A DNA stretch of 64,000 nt, from the NCBI GenBank assembly GCA_947561585.1, contig CANNZV010001456.1:62001-126000 (forward strand), read 5' to 3'. Positions 33,861 through 64,000 of the stretch are shown here, in pieces; position 1 is the first letter of the stretch, and each line of letters starts with the position of its first letter. The notes beneath the pieces were generated by a model, which made no database searches, was not told where the DNA came from, and was given only the letters and a program-made list of their open reading frames with translations. The position numbers were made by a program, and so were the translations under genes. The DNA is from Caprella mutica (Eukaryota; Arthropoda; Malacostraca; Amphipoda; Caprellidae).

Positions 33861-34719
33861 TTATGGAACACAAATTAAACAATAATCACACCATTGTTCT
33901 GTTTATTGTAGTTATTCCAATAAGTTATTTCTCATTTTCTATTGGAACTGCATGATTTTGCGTGGCATATCGTCATATTCTCAAAATAAAGTAAAAAGTG
34001 CATTTCCATGCTAACACAGTTCTTGTTGCACATAAATAGGTACTTCACTATGCTTAGTTTTAATAATATTCTAAAAAAACCTCTATAAACTCATTATTTT
34101 TAAATAAATTCTTTATTATATATATCAAAGTTACTTCTTCTCCCACTATATGCAAAATATCAGTTTTCCGAGTCTTAGATTTATATGCTTTTAAAATCAA
34201 GTGACGAGCTGATTTGGAGGTCTACTTTCGAAGTTTTGGTGACACACTATTATCGATTCTTTCATTATTGTGTACAATAAACTGATTATAGGATAATAGA
34301 GTAATAGAATTAGCTAACTGTCTTTAGACCGTGTTTCATTATTATTATGATATGATACAGAGCATACCTACATGTTTTCATTCATGTCAATTGCTGAACG
34401 GCGAAAGCCCAAACATTGTCCCTTTGTGATTTGTCAAATTGTCCTTGTCCCCAAATTTAAGATATTCAAATAAAAATTATTAGTTGAATTTTTCTCATTG
34501 AAATATGAACTGAAATAGCTTTGTCAGTTTGGCTCAGAATTCACTTTGGATTCCATGTAATGATGTAAACCTAGTTGCTAGTTTAACTTTAAGAGTATGT
34601 ACCAAGTTGCCAACTTGCCGATTAATTGTCGACTTAAAATTTGAAAAAATAAGTATCTTTCCCATATATAGACAACTATGAACACTTTAATTAGATTTAA
34701 AATTAAAATTGATAATCCA

Positions 34720-35205
34720 TGTTTCAGAGGCTGGAAAATTGTTTGCCAATTTTTGAGTCAAAATTTCACAAAAAGTCTGAGGCTCTGAGCCATGAAAATT
34801 TGGCTCATTTTTTGAAGATTTCAAGCCAAAAATTAACAAGGGAACATAGGAATCCAGTCTGCAGAATATGGAACATTCTTCCAAGACTCTCTGTGGGAGA
34901 TTGTTATTGAATTTTAGAAATTGGAGATCTCTGCGGAAGATCTTGAATTAATTCCTATGTTACCATTAATTTTTCTGGGGGAGATTTTGAATTAATTCCT
35001 ATGTTACCATTAATTTAGCTGCGGGAGATTCTGTATCCGCTGCTGAGAGTCAGAGAGTAACTCTCTCTCAAAATAAAATCTCTGCGGGAGAAGAGACTCA
35101 TTCTGCAGACTGGATAGGAATTAATTCAAAATTTGAAGCCAATGGCCCAATTAGACATATCTGAGATTTGACCATTTCAAAGCTAAGCCAATTAATTGGC
35201 TTTAA
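34720..35205. repeat. Dispersed repeat, interrupted by a hAT-like MITE
   Basis: TTTCAGAGGCTGGAAAATTG, CAATTTTTGAGTCAAAATTT and TTTGAAGATTTCAAGCCAAA recur at 45.29-45.48 kb. In this copy the unit is split by the MITE 34853-35112. Confidence 0.7.
34853..35112. mobile_element. hAT-like MITE with CCAGTCTGCAGAAT ends
   Basis: Left end CCAGTCTGCAGAATAT, right end ATTCTGCAGACTGG, flanked on each side by the perfect 8 bp duplication ATAGGAAT. Interior has repeats of GGGGGAGATTTTGAATTAAT. Relative at 47609-47835. Confidence 0.85.
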
Positions 35206-35325
35206 CTGACATACTCTTATACATGGTGACTAATTATCAGAAAATAAAAATAAATAACCGGTATGACTAAATCGTGAAATAAAGGTATTTCGTGAAATGA
35301 ATATGAAATGAAAGTAAATACCCAG

Positions 35326-35555
35326 ACTGTATTTGGTGCACAAAATTCCACTGACTTTTTGAAAAACCTGAAAAAATCCATCGTAAATTTCAAGTAATTT
35401 GGCTGATCCACCAACATTTTACCCATTTTCCCACCGAAAATTAATGGTAACATAGGATTAAATAGCTAAAAATCCACTGACTTTGCCAGAATATTATTTT
35501 CAAAGAGGATAAATTCCACTGACATGTCTGTGGAATTTACCATGAAATACAGACT
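35326..35555. mobile_element. hAT-like MITE with CCAGACTGTATTT ends, copy 1
   Basis: CCAGACTGTATTTGGTGCAC to TGAAATACAGACTGG, flanked by a perfect 8 bp duplication GTAAATAC. Inverted relative to copies at 43366 and 44820; internal GGTGGAAAAATAGGTAAAAT (in those) corresponds to ATTTTACCCATTTTCCCACC here. Confidence 0.85.
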
Positions 35556-35950
35556 GGGTAAATACCAAAATGAAGATTATAAACCCCGAAATGAAGTGAC
35601 TAACTACCGAAATGGAGATTATAAACCCCGAAATGAAGTGACTAACTACCGAAATGGAGATTATAAACCCCGAAATGAACAAAATGAAGTGACTAACTAC
35701 CGAAATGAAGATTTAAAATCCCGAAATGAAGTGACTAAATACCGAAATGAAGATTATAAACCCTGAAATTGAAATGAAGTGACTAAATAGTAAATACCAA
35801 AATGAAGATTATAAACCCTGAAATTGAAATGAAGTGACTAAATAGTAAATACCAAAATGAAGATTATAAACCCTGAAATGAAGTGACTAAATACCGAAAT
35901 GAAGTGACTAAATACCGAAATGAAGATTATAAACCCCGAAATGAAGGGGT
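35556..35950. repeat. Minisatellite CCGAAATGAAGTGACTAA
   Basis: About a dozen units of CCGAAATGAAGATTATAAAC and CGAAATGAAGTGACTAAATA type, of variable length. The 80-residue plus ORF (YRNGDYKPRNEVTN) is an artefact. Confidence 0.85.
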
Positions 35951-36103
35951 TTATCATAAATTCTTTTCATATTTAATCTAATATTTATTATTTGAATGGA
36001 TTAAATCTGTCACCATTGCTTAATGCTTATCAGCTATTCAGCTTATGGTGTGAGATTTTGATTTTATTTGGCTACCAAATAAAAATTATTACTGTACCCT
36101 TTT

Positions 36104-36150
36104 TTTGTGATTACCGATGTTGAACTGACTGGTAATTTGTAACTTACCCT
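36104..36150. mobile_element. Tc1-like MITE fragment, GGGTAAG family
   Basis: Right end only: ACCGATGTTGAACTGACTGG then TAATTTGTAACTTACCC. Lies about 120 bp upstream of the SRP9 start. Confidence 0.6.
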
Positions 36151-36274
36151 AACTGTGTTAGTCTATGTAAAAAATGAATTTGAAGTATACCTACAATTAA
36201 CTATAAGAATTATATTTTCAGAAACTCTTTCTGCTGTACGCATTTTAATTACACATTCAACTCACTGAATAAAG

Positions 36275-36346
36275 ATGGTGTATGTAGATTCATATGAAGA
36301 TTTTGAAAGAGGAGCAGAGAACATTTACATCAACGCACCTATGAAG
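36275..36346 (+). CDS. SRP9: SRP9 exon 1
   Basis: 24 codons from ATG (context AATAAAGATGG), ending CCTATGAAG|GTATAG. Confidence 0.9.
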
Positions 36347-39189
36347 GTATAGCTACATAAGATAATTGATATGAAATATAAATAAGATGAAATAATTAAT
36401 AATGAAATGAAAAATATAATATTTGATAATAGGTAAAAATTAGGGATGTTCAGATACTATCGGTATCAGTAGCTACTCATTATATCGGCCATATTTTTAG
36501 GTATCTGTATCAGATCAGAAAATTAATCTCTACATTTCATTTTTAAATAGAATGAAATTTAGACCTAGCTATCAGAATACCTAACTATCGGTGATTTATA
36601 TTATCGGCAGATATCCAAACCAAATATCGATAGCTACTCATATCTTTTATAGTTATGGTGTCGGTACATCAACCGTAACAATCCACATATTACTTCAATG
36701 AAATGAATTATAATGTTACATTTAGGTTATTGTATTTAAGCTTTCAAATAATTTTTTTGAGATAAAAATTGTTACATAATAAATAAGTTAAAATTACCAT
36801 AATATTACTTAAACTTTGCTTAAATATTTGTTCCAAATTTTTAAACTAAAATAGAAACTTTTCTTTCAGACCAGATGCTCCATCAAATATGACCACAGTC
36901 ACTGCAGCCTTATAGCTAAAGTCACAGATGACACAGTGGTGCGTAGAGGAGATCATTTTAAGTAACATTCTTCCCATTCATTTTATTCTTTCTTTATTTT
37001 TTTGACATCGAAGTATTCCTATCATCCTGTAGAACAGTTTCGCTGCAAACCTTTCAACCAGAGCAAACTCGTCTTGGTTTGTGGCATTTTCGACTATTTT
37101 CATTAGTTATATAATCTCCTTTTATTATCAAAGTGATGTTTCAATGTATTTACTTCACTTATTCACCACTGCACTAGACCATATATGTATGTATTCATTT
37201 CCCGAAGTATAAGCACTATAAGTTATAGATATGAAAAGTGGTCCGTGGATCTTCTGTAATTTTCAGTTCAGGTTTGTGAAAAATGAAAGTCTGGGAATCG
37301 CTTCTGTAGACTATTTGAATTTATCACAACCAATTAGTGAGGGTTAAAAGTTAACCGTTCTTTACAGCGCAAACCAGATGAAATTTACATAGAAATAAGT
37401 AACTATTCTCTAGCTTAACACTTCACCGCAACGTACGCCACACGTGGTGCACAGCTGACTAGCTCAACCGGCATCATGTACCACCAGTGGTACACGAGAA
37501 CACTTTTTAATAAATTTTAAAAATTGAATTTTCTACAACATATATTGAATACTTTTAAAGACCAGTTTTGGAAAACTAAGGAATATAAATTGCAATATAT
37601 AATTTGTAAAAATATATTACATCTATATAACTGGAAATATCAGAAAAATATGTTAAAAACAAATAAAACAACTGTACATGTCTTCAAATATAACAATGTT
37701 GTTGGTTTGGCATTTCTTGAGTTGCGGTGAAAGTGTTAACAAAATCGTAAGTTGATGTAAATTATAAAATTTCCCATTATTATTTAGCTACTATAGCTAT
37801 ATCCTAATATACAATTTTATTGATGATAGAACATATAGATACCATTTTTGAATAGTGTTTATTGAATTTAGTTGTAATATCAATTGAAAATACTATCTTG
37901 TTGCCAGATTTAAAGCAGTAAGATACCACCTGACCAATCAAACCTTTTGTGTAAATTCTTGTAAATTTTTTTAAAATGTTTCACATTGAGAAATTTGAAC
38001 TTTCTTCTATGAACTTGTTAAGTTATAAGTTTTTGTACCTGATATAATGTACAGCTGATGTGATATAATGATTAGGTAGACCATAGTTTATGTCTATGAA
38101 GTAGTATTTTATTTTATTATTTAGTATGATTACAAAACTCCCAAAAATGGTAGTTTAAAAATATGTGAAGTAAATTATACTTTAGTTTATTAATAGTATT
38201 ATAGCTTTAGCTTTCTAAATATTCAATGAAGAATCTATAATTTGGTTAAGTATTAACCATTTGGTTTCTCTTACCGTAATTATGCAAGTAGCTACTTGGT
38301 GTAATTCATTTTGTCGTAAGGTGATTTTATCTTGCATAATCTATTTATTCTTGTTGATTTAAAAGAAAGTAGTCATAATAATTGTAGGTAACTTCTATCA
38401 GTATTGTACCAGTGCATTTCTGATCACCCGTATTAGAATTTGATAATCCTTAATAGTCTAATATCCTTATACTAGCTGGATTTAGCTAAAAATTAGGTAA
38501 GGGTACTATATAAGCAGGGCTGCGGAGTCGGTATAATAAATGTTCGACTCCGACTGCTTTATAAAGAATTTATCGATTCCAACTCCGACTGCTTTATAAA
38601 GAATTTATCGATTCCAACTCCGACTGCTTTATAAAGAATTTATCGATTCCGACTCCTTTATAAAGAATTTTACCGACTCCACAACTCCGACTCCAACAAA
38701 CAGTTTTACAGTATTTTTATAAGCCATATTGAGTCATTTGAATGCTTAGACTATAAATATTGATCTAATTCATATCTATGAGCAGTTATTAGTTCTTATG
38801 AGATATTTAACATGATTAACAACAAATAAAATGGATCTAAATTTTTGTATATCTATAGCTTGGAGTTGGGAGTCAGTACAAATTTTCGACTCCTGACTCC
38901 AACTCCACCAAAAAAGGCTTTGACTCCGACTACACAGCTCCAACTCCACAGCCCTGTATAGAAGTTATGTGCAATTGGTCCATTGTGCTGTGCATCTACG
39001 AATTAATTGATTGCGTGTGCAAGAGATAGGGTTATTATTTTTTCTTATATTAGACTCCACTATTTATGATAGTAATAGCTTGTTCAATTTCAGGTTTTGA
39101 AGTACAAGACAGACAGTCATGAAGATCTGAAGAAACTGGAGAAGCTCTTGAGTAATATTATGAGACACATGGCGTCTGCGGAAAGATAG
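36275..39189 (+). CDS. SRP9: Signal recognition particle 9 kDa protein, SRP9
   Basis: Three exons (36275-36346, 36870-36938, 39094-39189) join in frame to 78 residues, the usual SRP9 length (77-86 in animals). SRP9 pairs with SRP14 on the Alu domain of SRP RNA and slows translation during ER targeting. Features: start MVYVDSYEDFERGAENIY with the aromatic/acidic first helix; NAPMKTRCSIKYDHSHCSLI matching the family's PMKxRxxxKYxHxxG strand; AKVTDDTVVLKYKTD matching VKVTDDxVCLxYKTD; and a final helix DLKKLEKLLSNIMRHMAS. Splice sites are canonical (AAG|GTATAG, TTTCAG|ACC, GTG|GTGCGT, TTTCAG|GTT). An intron in the 5' UTR is possible (ATTTTCAG at about 36220). AATAAA at 39193 lies only three bases after the stop. 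Confidence 0.93.
36870..36938 (+). CDS. SRP9: SRP9 exon 2
   Basis: 23 codons, TRCSIKYDHSHCSLIAKVTD then DTV; acceptor CTTTCAG, donor GTG|GTGCGT (weak). Confidence 0.92.
37415..37739. mobile_element. piggyBac-like MITE in SRP9 intron 2
   Basis: TTAACACTTCACCGCAAC at the left and GTTGCGGTGAAAGTGTTAA at the right, with TTAA at both termini, the piggyBac target. CACACGTGGTGCACAG and ATGTACCACCAGTGGTACA form subterminal palindromes. The 68-residue ORF inside is not a transposase. Confidence 0.75.
38515..38956. mobile_element. hAT-like MITE, CAGGGCTGCGGAGTCGG
   Basis: 442 bp from CAGGGCTGCGGAGTCGGTAT to CAACTCCACAGCCCTG, flanked by TATATAAG and TATAGAAG (7 of 8). Contains three copies of a 36 bp subrepeat (ACTCCGACTGCTTTATAAAG). 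Ends CAGGGCTGNGGAGTCGG are typical of widespread animal hAT-type elements. Within SRP9 intron 2. Confidence 0.85.
39094..39189 (+). CDS. SRP9: SRP9 exon 3 (terminal)
   Basis: 31 codons plus TAG: VLKYKTDSHEDLKKLEKLLS and NIMRHMASAER. Acceptor TTCAATTTCAG. Confidence 0.93.
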   Translation, partial: VLKYKTDSHEDLKKLEKLLSNIMRHMASAER

Positions 39190-39192
39190 GGC

Positions 39193-39198
39193 AATAAA
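39193..39198 (+). promoter_or_regulatory. SRP9: Candidate SRP9 poly(A) signal
   Basis: AATAAA three bases after the TAG stop. If used, the 3' UTR would be only some 20-30 nt. Confidence 0.45.
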
Positions 39199-39317
39199 TT
39201 ATTCTACTTTTGATAGATGTTGGTGGTTTTAATAACCATTAATTCAATTTTATATTTTATTGAAATTGAGTGTTTACCCATGTTGTGGCTGATAACTTAA
39301 TTTGAAAAATTTTGAGG

Positions 39318-39440
39318 TTTAAGGAACGCCCTCAGTAAATGAGTGTCAATATAGGTCATGATAGGTCAATCAGAAGTTCTAGAGGTTATATTAGTTCATG
39401 ACCTGTGGTAACTAACACCCACTTTTCCGAGTGCTGTGAG
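39318..39440. mobile_element. MITE, AACACCCAC family, copy 2
   Basis: Diverged, uninterrupted relative of 11618-11951: ATATAGGTCATGATAGGTCA ... AGTTCATGACCTGTGG ... AACTAACACCCACTTTTCCG. Confidence 0.6.
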
Positions 39441-39454
39441 ATGATCCTATACAG

Positions 39455-39740
39455 CAGTGGTTCTTAAAGTTTTTCTCGCATACACCTTGCGTTTCTCAGG
39501 CACCTCTTGAGCATTGTATTACATTGAAATAAATTGAAAAGATACAATTACCCATAAGTATATTTTGTTTTTATAATGTGAGAAAAAGACAAATGTACTT
39601 CATGTATATTCTGCATGGTATTAATAGCAAGAACCGAACTTATCAACTAACATATAAAAAGCTATACCAATTCCCAGCCACCGCCTATAAACATTCCAGG
39701 CTCCAAAGGGGTGCCAGGTGCCCCACTTTAAGAACCACTG
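39455..39740. mobile_element. hAT-like MITE, CAGTGGTTCTTAAAG
   Basis: CAGTGGTTCTTAAAGTTTTT to CACTTTAAGAACCACTG; flanks CTATACAG and CTAATAAG may be a decayed 8 bp duplication. CAGTGGTTCTYAA ends are common in animal hAT elements. The 60-residue ORF inside is spurious. Confidence 0.8.
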
Positions 39741-39776
39741 CTAATAAGAACCAAGCATGATCTCTTTAATAACAGT

Positions 39777-39894
39777 TGATTGGACGGTTCCACATATGAG
39801 AAAAAATACATCATTTACATTTTAATTGTAAAATTATATATTTTTTCTTATATGATCAAAAATTTGGAACTGTCCGATAAATAGAAACTTACCC
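39777..39894. mobile_element. Tc1-like MITE, GGGTAAG family, copy f (left end lost)
   Basis: GATTGGACGGTTCCACATAT to GGAACTGTCCGATAAATAG and AAACTTACCC. Confidence 0.7.
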
Positions 39895-40621
39895 TTATAG
39901 TGGAATTGTTTGAATACTTTTGAATTTGTGATGACTCGCCTGTGGAAGTAATCTTGTTGGTTGTTCTTTCTGCCATTTCATGTGGAAAGAAATAATATGA
40001 ATAATTATATGTTTGGAATAATATTATTCCAAACAATTCATTAAACACAATTAGGATTATGAAGTGTTATGATCTTCAGACTGAACCCTCTGATCTAGCA
40101 GGTAGGTACTCTTCATTAAAACTTCATTAAATTTAAAAACTTTTTTATAGGCTAATGTTTATGATTGTTTTATAACCACAACTTCAAATTAAGTTCACAA
40201 TTTAGGGAAACTAATCTGCAGCTATAGAAAATAATTATTATTCTTTACCAACAATCTTCAACAAAGACATCTTTTTATGAAAACATTAATTTAAATGTTG
40301 GTAATGTACTAGCCACATTCTAAGAAAAGTGCTTCGCAATCATCTTCACACATTTCCGAAAAGAATGCTTGTAGATATTTTAAAACGACAAATTAGAGCA
40401 CTGGGATTTGTGGAATTAACAACATGGAATATTTCTTCTCCATGATAGTACATAATCTATTTTTCGAAGGTAGAGGACTAAAATGTTTTGGAACATGAAT
40501 GAGGGAATATGACTAATGTTTGACATTGGTACTGGAAAACTTGAAGAAACATTGCATCAAGAGTGATTGATGTTTTGTGATGGTGTGCCTATATCCTTCA
40601 AACTGTGAACTGTGCTATTAG

Positions 40622-40862
40622 TACAGTAGAATTCATGAGTTATGAAGGACCTGAATAATGAAATGCGCTTGAGTTATGAAGTAGTTTTCTATGTTTAAAT
40701 CATAGAAAATAATATACGTTAAAAATTGTGTCATAGTTATCCCTCAATGGCCATAGTTTTCTATGATTTTAATAATTGAAAACTATCTAGTGCACGTGAT
40801 ATACGAAGTGGCTTCGAGTTATGGATGAATCAATACTTCATAACTCAGGAGTTTCACTGTAG
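40622..40862. mobile_element. Tc1-like MITE, CAGTAGAATTCATGAGTTATG
   Basis: TA-flanked: CAGTAGAATTCATGAGTTAT at the left, ATAACTCAGGAGTTTCACTG at the right; inner arms TAGTTTTCTATGTTTAAATC and CCATAGTTTTCTATGATTTT. Confidence 0.7.
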
Positions 40863-41036
40863 CTACTGCTAAGATTTCAGAAAATAGAGAAGTTTTTGAT
40901 GACCGTAATTCACAACCCGAACAGCCAACCAATCAAAGTCTTGTCGAGAGCTTGACCTGGAACAGTGGAAGGATCCATATGTTGACTGCCAAAAGTTTCA
41001 AATTAACTAAATCTACAAGTCACCAATACATTATTT

Positions 41037-41223
41037 GTACTGTAGAACTCCTCTATAGTGAATGAGTTAGAATGTAGTGTGTATAGTGAACATATTTTAT
41101 TTAGTCTGCCCTAAAATAGCCTTCAGTTTTCTAAAAACTGAAGGCCAATTTATGGCAGACTAAAAAAATTGTTCCTATTCTGGCTACATCCTAACTCATT
41201 CACTATAGAGGAGTTCTACTTTA
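41037..41223. mobile_element. Palindromic MITE, CTGTAGAACTCCTCTATAG
   Basis: GTAGAACTCCTCTATAGTGA + ATGAGTTAG mirrored by CTAACTCATTCACTATAGAG + GAGTTCTAC; centre TTCAGTTTTCTAAAAACTGAA. Relatives at 1770-1922 and 29335-29400. Confidence 0.8.
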
Positions 41224-41800
41224 TAGTCTCTTTCTCCCTCTTATTACCTGTCACAACCTAGGAGACTAACCAAGTCTAAAAATTAATAATTTATTGTACT
41301 TAATCTATTTATTGTCTCCTATCAATAAGCACAATTAATAATTTAGAGAAAATTTGTTAATAAGAGGAAAACTGCCTATAAAGCAGAAGCATATGATTAG
41401 CTTTATGATGTATACATGATGTGGCTGATCCTAATACTAATTCGAATTCAAGCACCCCAGATTGACCACTCCTTAAAATATCAATAACAGCCTACAGTTT
41501 TTGTTGATGGTTACATATAACAATAATTTAAAATAAATATTCTACAAACGAGTAATAGTCAGGACTGAGAGTCAATAGATGAAGATATCGAGCACATCAG
41601 GAAACTTCTAAAACAACGATTATAGGCTTACTGAGTTATGTTTTAATATTCAATTAACCACTATTAAAATATATAATACTGTATACCAAATTGATTTTTA
41701 AGAAGATATTCTGAAAATGTAATGGGTTATATCGTGATAATCTAGGGATAATTTCTCGATGGATGAATGAAAAATGTGTTATTTTATATTCTACGCTAAA
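41224..41800. other. AT-rich stretch, nothing recognised
   Basis: Intergenic between the MITE cluster and the 41.8 kb fold-back. No exon recognised. Confidence 0.5.
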
Positions 41801-41809
41801 TTAATTACG

Positions 41810-42345
41810 GGGGTCTTTACAATTTGACGACCCCCACCAAATTTAATTCAAATTACTTTTTTATATGTTTTTTTGTCCTTAAAATCCGAAAATCAAAACC
41901 GTTTTTTGTAAAAACTAATAGTTTTAGAGATATGAGGGTTTAAAGTTATTTATTTCATATGTATTACTGAAGGATTGAGAACTTTGAAAAAACTCGTGTT
42001 TTCACGCTTCTTTGTCAAAGATAACCTTAATGCAGATTGTTGTATCCGCTAGTTTGTTGTACTGCACACTTCATGATTGTTTAATGTTCTGGCAGGGGAT
42101 ATGGGGGGCGGCACGCCCCCCATTACACATATATCAGCATTGAAGTAATAAATTGTCAATGAAAACACGAGTTTTTTCAAAGTTTTCAATCCTTCAGTAA
42201 CACATAGGAAATAAATAACTCATACCTCGAAAACTATTAGTTTCTACAAAAAACTGTTTTGATTTTCGGATTCTATGGACAAAAATACATATATAAAAAT
42301 TAATTTAAATTAAATCTGGTGGGGGTCGTCAAATGGGAAAGACCC
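41810..42345. mobile_element. Fold-back element with perfect 8-bp duplication TAATTACG
   Basis: 536 bp. Arms of about 190 bp: GGGGTCTTTACAATTTGACG, ACCCCCACCAAATTTAATTC and AAACTCGTGTTTTCA at left are inverted at right (TGAAAACACGAGTTTTTTCA, GGTGGGGGTCGTCAAATGGG, AAAGACCC). Flanked by TAATTACG at 41802-41809 and 42346-42353. The centre contains CCGCTAGTTTGTTGTACTGC, shared with 10757-10795, and a GGGGGGCGGCACGCCCCCC hairpin. Confidence 0.85.
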
Positions 42346-42779
42346 TAATTACGTTATTCCATGACTTAGAGAATGTACCTACCATTCAAAATCATAAATT
42401 ATTTTATTGTTCGATTTTATATTCTTTTGTGACCGCACCTTGACAGTTCTATTGAGCCTTTTGCTTGGTGTCTGTCCTGAAATCATAGTTTAATGTACTT
42501 TTTTTATAGCTGATTATTTGCAAATTAATTTGCATTCTTGCATCGTTGTACTGTCAAAATAATGGACCAGATCTCTTCATTAATATTAAAACATATAATA
42601 AATCTTAAAATAAATAACATCTTTGAATTGAATCTAATCTTTTAAAAAAGGGGAATGTTCATTAATGTATTCAGTATGAATTAGTAAACTTTAAAACCCC
42701 TATATTTTGATTCATTACTTCTTATTTTACAAAGTATAGATTGGCACCCCTGAAATCATTAGTACGTGGCTGACTGTCA

Positions 42780-62680
<19,901 letters not shown>

Positions 62681-62889
62681 ACTGTTTGATCATGCGAGGG
62701 GGGAAGCTATAGTGGTCTATGTGATGAAAAAAGCTATAGGGGTCTATGTGACGAAAAAAGTTATAGGGGTCTATGTGAAGAAAAAAGCTCAGTTATCTTT
62801 CCTTTACTCTTCGGTTGAAAACTTACCGGCTTCTCTTACTTTTCAAAAATCTCGTAAAATTTTCATTGGTGGACATTTGAAAAAATTTG

Positions 62890-62929
62890 ATTAGTATCCA
62901 TGATACCTACAGGTATCATGGATACTAAG
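62890..62929. repeat. GTATCCATGATACC palindrome, 3' of Rab6
   Basis: TAGTATCCATGATACCTACA then GGTATCATGGATACTA; one central mismatch. Lies in the Rab6 3' flank or 3' UTR. Confidence 0.85.
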
Positions 62930-64000
62930 TATAATGCATGTTAAATATCAATTACTATTCATTTCTTACGTGATGGAAAACGTGGAACCGCCCAAGTAGC
63001 TCTCTACCAATGATCATTTATGAGATAGAAATGTTTGGCAAGTAGAAAGCAGTCCAAATGACTGTTGGCTCGTTCTTAAAAGCCTACCAATCACATAGAT
63101 CACTACTGTCTTCTCTCCCAACTTTTAACCAAAACATCTAACTTGTGATAATTCGATTCATTCACAATAATGTCCTATTGTATTTTATTTTACTAGAGTT
63201 AGTTGTAAGTGAATACACTGTTTTGTGAATTAAATTTTACTACGCTGATTCTACCATCTGTATTATAGCATAATTAATTCTAAATTCCTAATTAAGAGCT
63301 ATTTGGCATGAACTCTTCAACATTTGCTCTTATAATTCGTTAACTTTCTGATTTAAATGTCTAAATTACTATTATTGAAAACTGTTTTGATGCGGAGAAA
63401 CGTTTTTAAGTGCAGTTTAAACGTTTTAAAGAGACAAACGTTCGTTCTATGGTGTAAGAACGTTTTTAAGTCGCAAGTTGTCTAAACCTTCAAAACTATA
63501 ATTTGTAATAGCTGATATCTTCACATTTAACACAGTTTTCGCCTATTTTATGCTATAAGAATTAATTTATGATTTAGCATGTTTAAATGCATATGAATTA
63601 TAACTTTTTAAATTTGAAATAAAACTTGAAAAGTGTTAAAATTGATAATAATTCAGGTTTATATATAGAATTAATTTACTAATTACAATTAAGAGCAGCT
63701 TGCTTCTCAATTTATATTTTTCAACATAACATAAACAATGAAAATTTTACACCGACATACATAATAACGAAATTACATATTTACCTACAGTATATCTGGT
63801 ACTTCTCAGTTTAAAGATTATGATAATTAAGAGGTAATGATTAGTTTATCTCAGTACCCCCTCTCATTCCAACATTCGTTTTCTATAGCCAACCCCTCAC
63901 GTTTTCTATGATATTCCCAAGGGTAACTCTCGTAAATTCATCTTAGAGCGTTAAAGGTACACTGTTATTTAACTACACATTTATTTAGTTTTTTTGTTGT
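62930..64000. other. AT-rich flank, no gene recognised
   Basis: No exon or array recognised. AATAAA at about 63617 could be a distal Rab6 poly(A) signal, unproven. Confidence 0.45.

Noticed and set aside
37524..37730. 68-codon ORF as a possible transposase remnant
   Set aside because: Entirely inside the piggyBac-like MITE and too short; no catalytic motif visible.

Overview
The window is AT-rich eukaryotic nuclear DNA with small exons, GT/AG introns, a very high load of short non-autonomous transposons (MITEs) and fold-back elements, and an exceptional density of minisatellites. An arthropod, most likely an insect, fits best. Evidence for this is a Rab6 closest in remembered sequence to insect Rab6, and a small secreted cysteine-pair protein of a type I associate with insects. 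The species cannot be fixed from sequence alone. Two assembly gaps (N runs) occur, both inside or at the edge of tandem arrays.

Layout. 0-9 kb: the first coding exon of an unidentified minus-strand gene (1933-2153), then tandem arrays (33, 45, 15 and 48 bp units) and fold-back or TIR elements. 8.9-10.6 kb: a decayed Tc1-like transposon with a DD34E signature and unusually long inverted arms. 10.6-19 kb: nested MITEs, a CpG-rich patch and a 1.6 kb CT-rich array. 19-22 kb: a 3 kb minisatellite of 21-22 bp units. 22.8-25.6 kb: a four-exon minus-strand gene for a 222-residue secreted protein. 25.6-36 kb: gene-poor, with arrays and MITEs. 36.3-39.2 kb: SRP9 in three exons, plus strand. 39-42.8 kb: transposon graveyard (hAT-like, Tc1-like and fold-back elements). 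42.9-62.7 kb: a complete seven-exon Rab6 gene, plus strand, 211 aa, whose introns are stuffed with minisatellites and MITEs. 62.7-64 kb: AT-rich flank with no recognised gene.

The genes share secretory-pathway themes: SRP9 (ER targeting), Rab6 (Golgi traffic) and a predicted secreted protein. I see no operon-like or regulatory link between them.

The most striking signal is in Rab6. Two minisatellites have grown out of exon/intron junctions, so each repeat unit carries a fresh copy of the 5' splice site. At exon 3 there is a 42 bp unit, about 7 copies, frame-preserving. At exon 5 there is a 26 bp unit, about 38 copies, with an in-frame stop in each unit. The 3' splice site of exon 3 is also repeated upstream. 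A recurrent palindrome built on GTATCCATGATACC appears in at least five contexts.
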